A stretch of 64,000 nucleotides of DNA from Histidinibacterium aquaticum. GTDB taxonomy: Bacteria > Pseudomonadota > Alphaproteobacteria > Rhodobacterales > Rhodobacteraceae. The notes under the pieces are model-generated. The model was not told where the DNA came from and did no database searches. It worked only from the letters and a program-made list of their open reading frames with translations. The position numbers and the translations under genes were made by a program. Positions 41,730 through 49,459 of the stretch are shown here, piece by piece. Numbering within the stretch: position 1 is the first letter of the stretch; every line of letters begins with the position of its first letter. Where the stretch lies: the NCBI RefSeq assembly GCF_008710275.1, contig NZ_VYQE01000003.1, positions 62,001 through 126,000 of the forward strand. The letters run 5' to 3'.

Positions 41730-42848
41730 ATGAAACTCGGCACGACACTCGCAATGGCCTCGGCCATCGCCATCGCGGCGGGCACCGCCGACGCGCGCGA
41801 CCTGCGCGTGGCCTCCGGCGCACCGCCGCCGCACCCGGCCACTTCGCACCTCTACAACGGCCTCGTGGAGAACCTCGAGGCGCAGGACGAGGCGGATCTC
41901 ACGGCCACCTTCCTCGGCCCGGAGGTCGTGAGCCTCGGCCAGATGAAGGACGCCCTGCAGACCGGCCTTGTGGACGTGGGCAACCTGCTGCCGCTCTACT
42001 TCCCGGCCGAGCTGCCCAACCTCGCCCTCGCCGGCGAGCTCTCGCTCTCGGGCACCGACCCGCACGCCATGGGCGCGGCGCTGACCGAGTACATCGTGTC
42101 CTGCGAGGCCTGCCAGCAGGAGATGAACGACTTCGGCATGGTCTTCCTGGGCTCCGGCTCGTCGGATCCTTACGTCCTCATCACCAACCAGCCGGTCGAG
42201 TCGATGGACGACGTGGCGGGCCTGCGCCTGCGCTCGGGCGGCGCGCCCTTCTCCCGCTGGGCCGAGAACTTCGGCGCGACGCCCGTCGCCATCGGCGTGG
42301 GCGAGACCTTCGAGGCCATGAGCCAGGGCACCATCGACGGAACCATCGCCTCGATCGGCGACCTGCTGTCGTTCCGCCTCGTCGAGCTGGCCGAGCAGGT
42401 GACCGCGGTGCCGCTCGGGACCTACTTCTCGACCTCGAACTTCACGACGGCCCTCGGGACCTGGCAGGACATGTCCCCCGAGGAGCGTGAGGTGCTGGCG
42501 CGCGCCGCGAACTTGGCAAACGCCAACTTCACCCAGCAGTGGGGCTACGACTTCCCCGCCGCCGCCGAAGAGGCCGCGACCGAGGCCGGCATCACCATGG
42601 CCGAGGCCCCCGAGGACTTCGTGACCGCCTCCGAGGAGTTCGGCATCGCCGACCGCGAGACCGCCGCGCAGGTCTCCATGGAGCGCTTCGGCATGGAAGA
42701 CGCCTCCGAGCGGGTCGAGGAGTTCGTCGGCCTGATCGACAAGTGGACGGCGATCTCCGAGGAGCTCGACCACGACGAAGCGGCCATGGCCGAGCGCGTC
42801 TGGGAAGAGGTCTGGTCGGACGTCGACTTCTCGACCTACGGCGGCTGA
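41730..42848 (+). CDS. dctP: TRAP transporter periplasmic binding protein (DctP family), system 2
   Basis: The 372-residue receptor has a signal peptide (about 1-22, ending ADARDL) and DctP landmarks: HPATSHLYN, GLRLRSGGAPFSRWAENFGA with the ligand-binding Arg, and MSQGTIDGTIASIGDLLSF. GGGAGGAGAG precedes ATG 41730. It follows the amidohydrolase by 32 bases, so it is part of the crotonase operon and probably takes up a phenylpropanoid or cinnamate-type acid. It differs strongly from the system 1 receptor. The acidic composition of the mature protein is common in marine binding proteins. Confidence 0.9.
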   Translation: MKLGTTLAMASAIAIAAGTADARDLRVASGAPPPHPATSHLYNGLVENLEAQDEADLTATFLGPEVVSLGQMKDALQTGLVDVGNLLPLYFPAELPNLALAGELSLSGTDPHAMGAALTEYIVSCEACQQEMNDFGMVFLGSGSSDPYVLITNQPVESMDDVAGLRLRSGGAPFSRWAENFGATPVAIGVGETFEAMSQGTIDGTIASIGDLLSFRLVELAEQVTAVPLGTYFSTSNFTTALGTWQDMSPEEREVLARAANLANANFTQQWGYDFPAAAEEAATEAGITMAEAPEDFVTASEEFGIADRETAAQVSMERFGMEDASERVEEFVGLIDKWTAISEELDHDEAAMAERVWEEVWSDVDFSTYGG

Positions 42849-42860
42849 TCCCAGCCAAGC

Positions 42861-42887
42861 GGCCGGCGCGGCAGTCCCGCGCCGGCC
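42861..42887 (+). other. Strong intercistronic hairpin after dctP (system 2)
   Basis: Arms GGCCGGCGCGG and CCGCGCCGGCC form a perfect 11-base stem with a five-base loop, in the 74-base gap before dctQ. No T-run follows. Such hairpins often protect the mRNA of the abundant binding protein while lowering permease expression. Confidence 0.6.
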
Positions 42888-42922
42888 CCGTCCCGCCCTC
42901 CTGACCTGACCGGATTCCCCCG

Positions 42923-43414
42923 ATGAGAGCGCTCGACCGCGTCGCCACCCGGATCGCCCAGGGCCTGGCCCTGATCGGCAGCCTCGGCGTGCTGCTGATG
43001 CTGGTGCACGTCACCGCCGACGTCGCCGCGCGCAACCTCTTCGGTCAGCCGATCCCGGCCACGAACGCCATCGTCTCGCGCTACTACATGGTGCTGATCG
43101 CCTTCCTGCCCCTGGGCTGGGTCGAGCGGAACAACGCCATGGTGAAGGTCGAACTGACCGAGTACCTGACGCCGGGACGGATCGGCCAGGCCAACGACAT
43201 CCTCGTCTCGCTGCTCGCCGCGCTGGTCTATCTCGCCATCGCCTGGGTCACCCTCGGCACCGCGATCGAGAGCTACGAGGTCGGCTCCTTCGTCGACGTG
43301 CTGGGCAACCGCGTGGCCGTCTGGCCCACCTACTTCCTGCCGCCGATCGGCTTCACCCTCGCGGCGCTCGTGTGCCTCGTCCGAATTCCCGCCATCCTCA
43401 CTGGGTCGAAATGA
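42923..43414 (+). CDS. dctQ: TRAP transporter small permease (DctQ family), system 2
   Basis: The 163-residue protein has four hydrophobic segments and the family's VHVTADVAARNLFGQPIPATN motif region after segment one, similar in placement to system 1. It overlaps dctM as ATGA. It links the receptor at 41730-42848 with the large permease. Confidence 0.9.
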   Translation: MRALDRVATRIAQGLALIGSLGVLLMLVHVTADVAARNLFGQPIPATNAIVSRYYMVLIAFLPLGWVERNNAMVKVELTEYLTPGRIGQANDILVSLLAALVYLAIAWVTLGTAIESYEVGSFVDVLGNRVAVWPTYFLPPIGFTLAALVCLVRIPAILTGSK

Positions 43415-44715
43415 GCGTCGAAACCGGCTTCTGGGGCATTGCCGCCCTCTTCCTGCTGCTCTTCCTGCGCCTGCCCGTGGCGCTCGCGCTGATCTGCGTG
43501 TCCTTCGGCGGCACCGCCTGGCTGCTGGGCGTGACGCCCGCGCTCGGCATCCTCGCCAACACGCCCTACGACTTCACCGCGAGCTGGACCATGAGCGCGG
43601 TGCCCATGTTCCTGCTCATGGGCTTCGTGGCCTTCCACGCCGACCTCACCTCGGGCCTCTTCGACGCCGCCAAGGCGGTGCTGCGCAAGATCCCCGGCGC
43701 GCTCGCGATCTCCTCGGTCTTCGCCTGCTCCGGCTTCGCCGCCGTCTGCGGCTCCTCGCTCGCCACCGCCGCCTCCATGGGCCGGATCGCGATCCCCGAG
43801 ATGATCCGCGCGGGCTACGCCCCCTCCATCGCCGCGGGCGCCATCGCCGCGGGCGGCACCATCGGCGCTCTGATCCCGCCGTCGATCCTGATGATCATCT
43901 ACGGCATCTTCGCCGAGACCTCGATCACCCAGGTCTTCCTCGGCGGCGTCTCCGTCGGCCTGCTCTCCGCGGTGGCCTATTCCTGCGTCGTGCTGGTCCT
44001 CACCTGGACACGCCCCGACCTCGTGCCGCGCCGCCCCATCGAGGACGAGGACCTCACCGTCCGGCAGGCGCTCCTGCGGGTCTGGCCGGTGCTGCTGCTG
44101 ATCCTGCTGGTCTTCGGCGGCCTCTTCTCGGGCCTCTTCACCGCAACCGAGGCCGGGGCCGTGGGCGCCGCCGGCGCCATCGCCATCGCCGCCCTCGTGC
44201 GCCGGCTGAGCGTGAAGGTCATGCGCGACGCCCTGCTCGAGACGCTGACCACCACCGCCTCGCTGCTCATCATCGGCATCGGCGCGGCCATGTTCACCCG
44301 CTTCCTCGGGATTACCGGCCTCTCGAACTTCCTGTCGTCCTTCGTGGCCGACGCCGACATGGGCTACCTGCAGCTCATGCTGATCATCGTGCTGATCTAC
44401 CTGGTGCTCGGCATGGTGATGGAGCCCTTCGGCGCGCTGCTCATCACGCTCCCGGTCTTCATCCCGGTGCTCGAGGCACAGGGCCTCAGCCTGGTCTGGT
44501 TCGGCGTCCTGGTGGTGAAGCTGCTGGAGATCGGGATGATCACGCCGCCCGTCGGGCTCAACGTCTTCGTCATCCGCAACGTCGCCGAAGAGCACGTCAC
44601 CACCCTGCAGGTCTTCCGCGGCGTGACGCCCTTCTTCCTGTCGGATCTCGCGGTCACCGCCATCGTCGTGGCCGTGCCCGCGCTGGTGCTGTGGTTGCCG
44701 GGGGTGCTGGGCTAG
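43411..44715 (+). CDS. dctM: TRAP transporter large permease (DctM family), system 2
   Basis: The 434-residue transport subunit has about 12 membrane segments and the DctM motifs VPMFLLMGFVAFHADLTSGL, ACSGFAAVCGSSLATAASMG, GGTIGALIPPSILMIIYG and EIGMITPPVGLNVFVI. It is the last gene of the rightward crotonase-marR-amidohydrolase-TRAP operon. Its TAG stop overlaps the galD stop on the other strand, the two sharing CTAG. Confidence 0.93.
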   Translation: MSVETGFWGIAALFLLLFLRLPVALALICVSFGGTAWLLGVTPALGILANTPYDFTASWTMSAVPMFLLMGFVAFHADLTSGLFDAAKAVLRKIPGALAISSVFACSGFAAVCGSSLATAASMGRIAIPEMIRAGYAPSIAAGAIAAGGTIGALIPPSILMIIYGIFAETSITQVFLGGVSVGLLSAVAYSCVVLVLTWTRPDLVPRRPIEDEDLTVRQALLRVWPVLLLILLVFGGLFSGLFTATEAGAVGAAGAIAIAALVRRLSVKVMRDALLETLTTTASLLIIGIGAAMFTRFLGITGLSNFLSSFVADADMGYLQLMLIIVLIYLVLGMVMEPFGALLITLPVFIPVLEAQGLSLVWFGVLVVKLLEIGMITPPVGLNVFVIRNVAEEHVTTLQVFRGVTPFFLSDLAVTAIVVAVPALVLWLPGVLG

Positions 44716-45779
44716 CCGCGCTCGGGGCCTGGAAAGACCAGCCCCTCCATCAGCTTGCGCGCCGTTCTCAAGGTGCCCGCGCGGCCCACCCGGCCCTCCG
44801 CATCGCGCTCCAGCAGGACCTCCGCCGCGCCGGTGGGATGCTCGACGGCGAAGGTCTCTCCCTCCGGCAACCGCGCGACCGAGGCCGCGGGCGATCCCTC
44901 CAGCGTCGCCGCCGTGGCGACGCTCACGGCGGCGAAGACGCCGATGGTCGCGTGGACCCGGTGCGGGATGAAGGAGCGCGTCGAGAGCACGCCGCCCGCG
45001 CGCGGCTCCGAGACCAGCACCATCTTCGGCACGGTCTTCTCGGAGACGTCGCCCAGCGACATCATCGGCCCCGCCGCGAGGCGGATCGCCTCGACCCGCT
45101 CCTTGAGCGCGGCGTCGCCCTCCAGAGCCTCCCGGCTCTCGGTGCCCTCCACCCCGAGGTCCGCCGCGCGCATCACCACGCAGGGCATCCCGTTGTCGAT
45201 GAGCGTGCAGTCCACGCCCTCGATCTCGTCCACCGCGTTACCGGTGGGCAGCAGCGCCCCGCACATGGAGCCTGCCACGCTGTCGAACATCAGCGGCACC
45301 GGCGCGTGCCGCCCGGGCACGCCGTCGATCCGGGCCTCCCCCTCGTAGCTCACCCGGCCGCCGGGCGTGGCGATCCGGGCCGTGGCGATCTCCCCGGTGT
45401 TCACCATGTGGATCCGCACCGGCGTCTCCTCGCCCGCCGCCGCGACAAGCCCCCGCTCTATCGCCGCAGGGCCCACGCCGGCAAGGATATTCCCGCAGTT
45501 CTGCGCGTCCGAGACCAGCGCCCGGTCGACGAAGACCTGCAGGAAGAGGTAGTCGACGTCGGCATCCTCCCGGCTCGCGGGCGAGAGCACCGCCACCTTG
45601 GAGGTCAGCGGATCCGCCCCGCCGATCCCGTCGATCTGTGCCGGGTCGGGCGAGCCCATGATCCGCAGCAGCAGGTCGTCCCGCGCCTCCCGCGCCTCCG
45701 GCAGGTCCGAGGCCAGGAAATAGGCCCCCTTGGAGGTCCCCCCGCGCATCCAGAGGCAGGGGATGCTGCCCTCACTCAT
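44712..45779 (-). CDS. galD: 4-Oxalomesaconate tautomerase (GalD, PrpF family)
   Basis: The 355-residue PrpF-fold protein matches GalD landmarks I know from Pseudomonas putida: [62 protein letters not shown] and [10 protein letters not shown]. It interconverts keto and enol/mesaconate forms of 4-oxalomesaconate in gallate breakdown. It overlaps galC by eight bases. PrpF (aconitate isomerase) and 3-methylitaconate isomerases share the fold, but the galBC neighbours decide the call. Confidence 0.9.
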   Translation of the reverse strand: MSEGSIPCLWMRGGTSKGAYFLASDLPEAREARDDLLLRIMGSPDPAQIDGIGGADPLTSKVAVLSPASREDADVDYLFLQVFVDRALVSDAQNCGNILAGVGPAAIERGLVAAAGEETPVRIHMVNTGEIATARIATPGGRVSYEGEARIDGVPGRHAPVPLMFDSVAGSMCGALLPTGNAVDEIEGVDCTLIDNGMPCVVMRAADLGVEGTESREALEGDAALKERVEAIRLAAGPMMSLGDVSEKTVPKMVLVSEPRAGGVLSTRSFIPHRVHATIGVFAAVSVATAATLEGSPAASVARLPEGETFAVEHPTGAAEVLLERDAEGRVGRAGTLRTARKLMEGLVFPGPERG

Positions 45780-46443
45780 AGCGCAGGCCCTTCTCCGCGA
45801 GGCGCCCCCGCATGTCGTAAAGGTCGAGCCCCAACTCGCCCGAGGCCAGCCGCTGCCGCTTCTCCTCCTCCTTGGCGAGCCGCGCCTCGGCCTTCTCCAG
45901 CACCGAGGCGGCCTCGGCGCGGCGCACGACGCAGACCCCGTCGTCGTCGGCCACGATCACGTCGCCCGCCTCGATCGCCTGCCCGCCGCAGACGATCGGC
46001 ACGTTCACCGAGCCCAGCGTCTCCTTGACCGTGCCCTGCGCGCTGATCGCCTTCGACCAGACCGGAAAGCCCATCTCCTCGAGGTCCGCCACGTCGCGGA
46101 CGCCCGCCTCGATCACCAGCCCGCGGCAGCCGCGCGCCATGGCCGAGGTCGCCAGCAGGTCGCCGAAGTAGCCGTCGGTGCAGGGCGAGGTGGGCGCGAG
46201 GACGAGGATGTCCCCCTCGGCGAGCTGCTCGATGGCCACGTGCAGCATCCAGTTGTCCCCCGGGGGCGCCGAGATGGTCACCGCCGAGCCCGCGATGCGC
46301 GCGCCCTTCCAGACGGGACGCATGTGCGGCGCGAGGCAGCCGCTGCGCCCCGCCGCCTCGTGCACCGTCGCCACGCCGGCGCGGCCCAGCGCCTCGATGA
46401 CGCCCGCCTCCGCCCTCTCGATCCCGGTCCTGACCACGGCCAT
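45772..46443 (-). CDS. galC: 4-Carboxy-4-hydroxy-2-oxoadipate aldolase (GalC/LigK, HMG aldolase class II)
   Basis: The 223-residue RraA-like aldolase splits 4-carboxy-4-hydroxy-2-oxoadipate to pyruvate and oxaloacetate. It has [20 protein letters not shown] at the N-terminus, the [13 protein letters not shown] segment, and the divalent-metal/substrate site [18 protein letters not shown] 46443 has GGGAGGG six bases upstream; a longer frame reaches into an intergenic hairpin element and is not supported. It is third in the galB-dioxygenase-galC-galD order. Length matches LigK/ProA aldolases. Confidence 0.92.
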   Translation of the reverse strand: MAVVRTGIERAEAGVIEALGRAGVATVHEAAGRSGCLAPHMRPVWKGARIAGSAVTISAPPGDNWMLHVAIEQLAEGDILVLAPTSPCTDGYFGDLLATSAMARGCRGLVIEAGVRDVADLEEMGFPVWSKAISAQGTVKETLGSVNVPIVCGGQAIEAGDVIVADDDGVCVVRRAEAASVLEKAEARLAKEEEKRQRLASGELGLDLYDMRGRLAEKGLRYE

Positions 46444-46486
46444 TCCGCACCCTCCCTCTTCTGGGTTCAAATATCCCGGGGGTGAA

Positions 46487-46526
46487 TTGCGCGCCCCGGC
46501 GCGCAAGAGGGGGCAGCGCCCCCTCT
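46487..46526. repeat. Two tandem hairpins (intergenic repeat-like element)
   Basis: Arms TTGCGCGCC/GGCGCGCAA (46487-46495, 46498-46506) and AGAGGGGGC/GCCCCCTCT (46506-46514, 46518-46526) form two perfect nine-base stems back to back in the 87-base gap between the dioxygenase stop and galC. The adjoining GATATTTGAACCCAGAAGAG (minus strand) resembles an intergenic motif I associate with Rhodobacterales genomes. Role could be mRNA processing or partial termination. Confidence 0.6.
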
Positions 46527-46530
46527 CTCC

Positions 46531-47496
46531 TCACTCCTCCACGGGCGGCGTCCCGTGGGTATGGAAGGTCTCGATGGTCTTCAGACCCCAGGCCTGGCCC
46601 TTCTTGCGCTCCGCTTCGGTCCAGACGACCGGCTCCCAGTCGGGCGCCGTGATCAGGCGCGCACCCGCGTTGGCGAGCTCCACGCGGTTGCCCGCGGGCT
46701 CCCAGACGTAGAGGAAGAAGGTCCCCTGGATCGCGTGCTTGTGCGGACCGGTCTCGATGTGAACGCCGTTCTCGAGAAAGATGTCGGCGGCCTTGAGGAT
46801 GTCCTCGCGCTGGTCCGTGGCGTAGGTCACGTGGTGGAAGCGCCCCTGCCCCTTGCCGTGCTCCTCGGTGCAGGCGAGGTCGTAGCTCTTGTTGTTGACG
46901 GTGAACCAGCAGCCGCCGATCCGGCCGCTGTCGAGCTGGATCAGCTCGGTCACCCGGCTGCCGAGGCAGGTCTCCATGAAGCGGCGGAACTCGGCCACGT
47001 CCTCGGCCAGCAGGTTGAGGTGATCGATCCGGCGCGGAGAGGCGCCCTGCGCGGTGAACTTCGACGCCATGTTCTTGAGCGCCGGGCGGTCGTCCTCGTC
47101 GGGCTCGTAGCGGCGGGACTCCCAGTAGAGCTCGAAGACGTGGCCGAAGGGGTCGGCCACGCGGTAGGCGCGACCGTGGCCGAGGTCCCCCTCGACCCAG
47201 CCCAGGCCCTCGAAGTCGGAGGCCTCGATCGCCGCGACGCGCCGTTCCAGCGCCTCGGGCGAAGCGCAGCGGTAGCCGATGTGCCCGACGCCGGTCGTAT
47301 GGTGCTCGGTGAGCTTCAGTGTATGAAATTCGTAATCATCCCAGGCCCGGAGATAGGCGGAGCCGCCCTCCTGGGCAGAAATCTTCAAGCCGTAGACCCG
47401 GGTGAAGAAGTCGAGGCTCTCCTCGAAGCGGTCGGTATAGACCTCCACGTGCCCCAGGTGGGCCACGTCGAAGCTCGGGTTGGTGGGGGTGTTCAT
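46531..47496 (-). CDS. XylE-type extradiol ring-cleavage dioxygenase (VOC superfamily)
   Basis: The 321-residue, two-module vicinal-oxygen-chelate protein aligns by eye with catechol 2,3-dioxygenase (XylE) and HPCD. Fe(II) ligands are His159 (RIDHLNL), His222 (RFHHVTY) and Glu273 (GNRVEL), with His254 and Tyr263 also conserved. The acid/base His199/200 of the family is replaced by Tyr205 (NKSYDL). In the gal operon it occupies the place of a ring-cleavage enzyme; no LigB-type GalA/LigAB/DesZ gene is in the window. AAGGAG precedes ATG 47496. The substrate is likely a gallate- or 3-O-methylgallate-like catechol; this is inference. A non-dioxygenase role is possible given the Tyr. Confidence 0.75.
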   Translation of the reverse strand: MNTPTNPSFDVAHLGHVEVYTDRFEESLDFFTRVYGLKISAQEGGSAYLRAWDDYEFHTLKLTEHHTTGVGHIGYRCASPEALERRVAAIEASDFEGLGWVEGDLGHGRAYRVADPFGHVFELYWESRRYEPDEDDRPALKNMASKFTAQGASPRRIDHLNLLAEDVAEFRRFMETCLGSRVTELIQLDSGRIGGCWFTVNNKSYDLACTEEHGKGQGRFHHVTYATDQREDILKAADIFLENGVHIETGPHKHAIQGTFFLYVWEPAGNRVELANAGARLITAPDWEPVVWTEAERKKGQAWGLKTIETFHTHGTPPVEE

Positions 47497-47514
47497 CCTT
47501 CGTCTCCTTGCCGG

Positions 47515-47599
47515 CCAAGGGTCTTCGAAGACCCTTGGTCACGCCGCTTCGAAGCGGCGTCGCACGCGGTTGCCAAACCGCGTGCCGCCGCCCGGCGGC
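47515..47599. repeat. Array of four palindromes between galB and dioxygenase genes
   Basis: In order: a perfect 24-base palindrome (47515-47538, half-site CCAAGGGTCTTC), a perfect 20-base palindrome (47541-47560, half-site ACGCCGCTTC), a hairpin GCACGCGGTT-GCCA-AACCGCGTGC (47562-47585) and a short GCCGCC-C-GGCGGC repeat (47587-47599). The first two share the core CTTCGAAG. They fill nearly the whole 109-base gap and end six bases before the AAGGAG of the dioxygenase gene. Confidence 0.85.
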
Positions 47600-47605
47600 C
47601 TCGTC

Positions 47606-48340
47606 TCAAAGCTCGTCCACGGTCCGCGGGAAGACCGACTGGAAGCCCTCCGCGTAGCGGCAGTCGCGCCCGCCGGACTGGCCGCCGGAGTTCCGGCGGA
47701 AGTGGTTGCCGCGGTTCTCGGCCACGTTGGTGTAGTAGTCCCAGAGGTGCTGCTGCCCCTCCATGCACTCGATCGCGGCGCGCTTCTTCTCCCAGACTGG
47801 CGTGATGTCGAGGAAGGTGTCGGGCTTCCAGCCCATCTGCTCGGTCTGGTGCGGCTCGAAGAGGTAGAGCTGCGGCGCGCCAAGCACCTTCTCGCCCGGG
47901 TTGTGGCCCCAGGCCTGGGCGATCATCCGGGTCTCCAGCGCCACCTGCGTCGTGTACATGTGGTCGGTGTTGTAGGGATCGTACTGCGAGTGGCTCAGCA
48001 TGAAGGCGGGCTGCACCTTCCGGATCACGTCGACGATCCGCATCTTGTTCTCGCGGCTGAAGTCGAGCGGGTAGTCCCCCATGTCGAGGCAGACGAGCTC
48101 GTGCACGCCCAGCGCGTCGGCGGCGTTCTGCGCCTCCTGGTGGCGCACCTCCTTCACCTTGTCGAGGGTCATGCCCTCCTGCTTCCAGAGCTTCGCGCTC
48201 TCGCCGCGCTCGCCGAAGGACAGGCAGAGGACGGTGACGTCGTAGCCCTTCTCGGCGTGCAGCGCGATCGCCCCTCCGCAGCGCCAGACGAAGTCGGCGG
48301 CATGGGCGGAAATGACGAGGGCGGTCTTGGTGTCAGGCAT
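47606..48340 (-). CDS. galB: 4-Oxalomesaconate hydratase (GalB, PIG-L family)
   Basis: The 244-residue PIG-L-fold protein agrees with P. putida GalB at its N-terminus (TALVISAHAADFVWR, GGAIALHAEKGY), in LCLSFGERGESAKLW, and in SHSQYDPYNTDH, APQLYLFEPHQTEQ and KPDTFLDITPVWEKKRAAI. The metal site is H13-x-x-D16 plus the later His pair. It hydrates 4-oxalomesaconate to 4-carboxy-4-hydroxy-2-oxoadipate for GalC. GGAGG precedes ATG 48340. It follows the AraC gene by 82 bases. This PIG-L type differs from the amidohydrolase LigJ used in sphingomonads. Confidence 0.93.
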   Translation of the reverse strand: MPDTKTALVISAHAADFVWRCGGAIALHAEKGYDVTVLCLSFGERGESAKLWKQEGMTLDKVKEVRHQEAQNAADALGVHELVCLDMGDYPLDFSRENKMRIVDVIRKVQPAFMLSHSQYDPYNTDHMYTTQVALETRMIAQAWGHNPGEKVLGAPQLYLFEPHQTEQMGWKPDTFLDITPVWEKKRAAIECMEGQQHLWDYYTNVAENRGNHFRRNSGGQSGGRDCRYAEGFQSVFPRTVDEL

Positions 48341-48422
48341 CGTTGTCCTCCCGGTCTGCGGCGCAAGAGATACCGCACGCGGGCCGGTGTGCAATTCCCT
48401 CCGCGGTTTTTTCCCGCCCGCC

Positions 48423-49340
48423 TCAGGGCCAGGCGTGCAGCTCGGGGCCGTCGCGCAGCCCCTCCGGGCGGGCGGCCAGGGCCCGGCGGTAGGCCCCGGG
48501 CGCCTGCCCCGCATGCCGCTGGAAGAACCGGGAGAGATGCGAGGCCGAGGGGAAGCCCAGCAGTTCGGCGATCTGCTTCACGGAGTGGGTCGACTGCTCG
48601 AGGAAGAGCCGGGCCTCGAGTTCGAGCCGGTCGTCGATCTTCGCCTTGGGCGGCCGCCCCCCGAAGCGGCGGCAGATGTCGCCCAGCCTGTCGCGCGAGA
48701 CGCCCAGCGCGGCGGCGTATTGCTCGACGGTCCAGCGGTCGCGGAAGTGCTGCGCCACCAGCGCGGTGAAGCGGGTATAGATCCGTTCCGCCGGGCCGCG
48801 GGGGCGGCCGTCCGCCGGGGCATGGCCCGCCGCGCGCCAGATCCGCACCAGCAGGATCCGCAGGTGCGCCTCGATCACCGCGCGGGCGGCGGCTTCCGAT
48901 CCGGCGCCCTCCTCCAGCACCTCCTCCACCGCGGCGCGTGCCCGCCGGGCCAGGTCGGGCTCGGTCCCCAGCGGCAGGACGGTCTCGCGCTCCACCAGCG
49001 CTCGCAGGTCCGCCGATTCCGCCTCGTGGCCTATGGCGCTCGTCACCCAGTCCACGCCGAGCAGCAGGTAGCCCCCGACCGCTCCGGGTGCGGCGGCGAT
49101 CCGGCCCTCCGGGCCCCAGGGCGTCCAGGCCAGCACCGGGCCCCGGAGCGCCAGCGCGCGGTCCTCCCGCTCGAGCCGCGCCTCGCCCGACTGCAGAAGC
49201 ATCACCGCGTAGGACCGCACCGCCAGGGCCTCGGCCCGCCCGGCGATGCTGGGACGCAGGCTGCCCGACAGCCACTTGCCGCGAATCTGGCCCGGCGTAT
49301 CGGCGGCGGCGGGCGGAACCGAGAGGAGACGATGGGGCAT
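48423..49340 (-). CDS. AraC-family transcriptional regulator
   Basis: The 305-residue protein has an N-terminal cupin-like sensor region (about 20-110) and a C-terminal pair of helix-turn-helix motifs: VEQYAAALGVSRDRLGDICR and VKQIAELLGFPSASHLSRFF followed by GQAPGAYRRAL. PobR/HpaA-type AraC activators of aromatic genes share this layout. It lies first in the leftward gal set and is divergent from the aldehyde dehydrogenase-ABC operon across 119 bases. It may control either or both. ATG 49340 is the likely start, though the ribosome site is weak. Confidence 0.88.
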   Translation of the reverse strand: MPHRLLSVPPAAADTPGQIRGKWLSGSLRPSIAGRAEALAVRSYAVMLLQSGEARLEREDRALALRGPVLAWTPWGPEGRIAAAPGAVGGYLLLGVDWVTSAIGHEAESADLRALVERETVLPLGTEPDLARRARAAVEEVLEEGAGSEAAARAVIEAHLRILLVRIWRAAGHAPADGRPRGPAERIYTRFTALVAQHFRDRWTVEQYAAALGVSRDRLGDICRRFGGRPPKAKIDDRLELEARLFLEQSTHSVKQIAELLGFPSASHLSRFFQRHAGQAPGAYRRALAARPEGLRDGPELHAWP

Positions 49341-49374
49341 GAGCGTCGAGATTCCCGCAAAATGATATCTCTTT

Positions 49375-49422
49375 CCCACAATGCGGCGTTTACTCCGGGG
49401 CCGCCAGCGCGAATTCTGTGGG
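49375..49422. promoter_or_regulatory. Weak inverted repeat in araC / aldehyde dehydrogenase divergent region
   Basis: CCCACA at 49375-49380 and TGTGGG at 49417-49422 form a widely spaced inverted repeat in the divergent promoter gap. It could be an AraC-type binding pair, but short repeats like this arise by chance. Confidence 0.2.
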
Positions 49423-49459
49423 TCGGCCATGTGCGATCGGCCGCATCCGGGAGGAGGGG

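Noticed and set aside
29272-44715. Classical C4-dicarboxylate specificity for the two DctPQM systems
   Set aside because: There is no dctBD two-component pair and both systems sit inside aromatic operons; the names denote family only.
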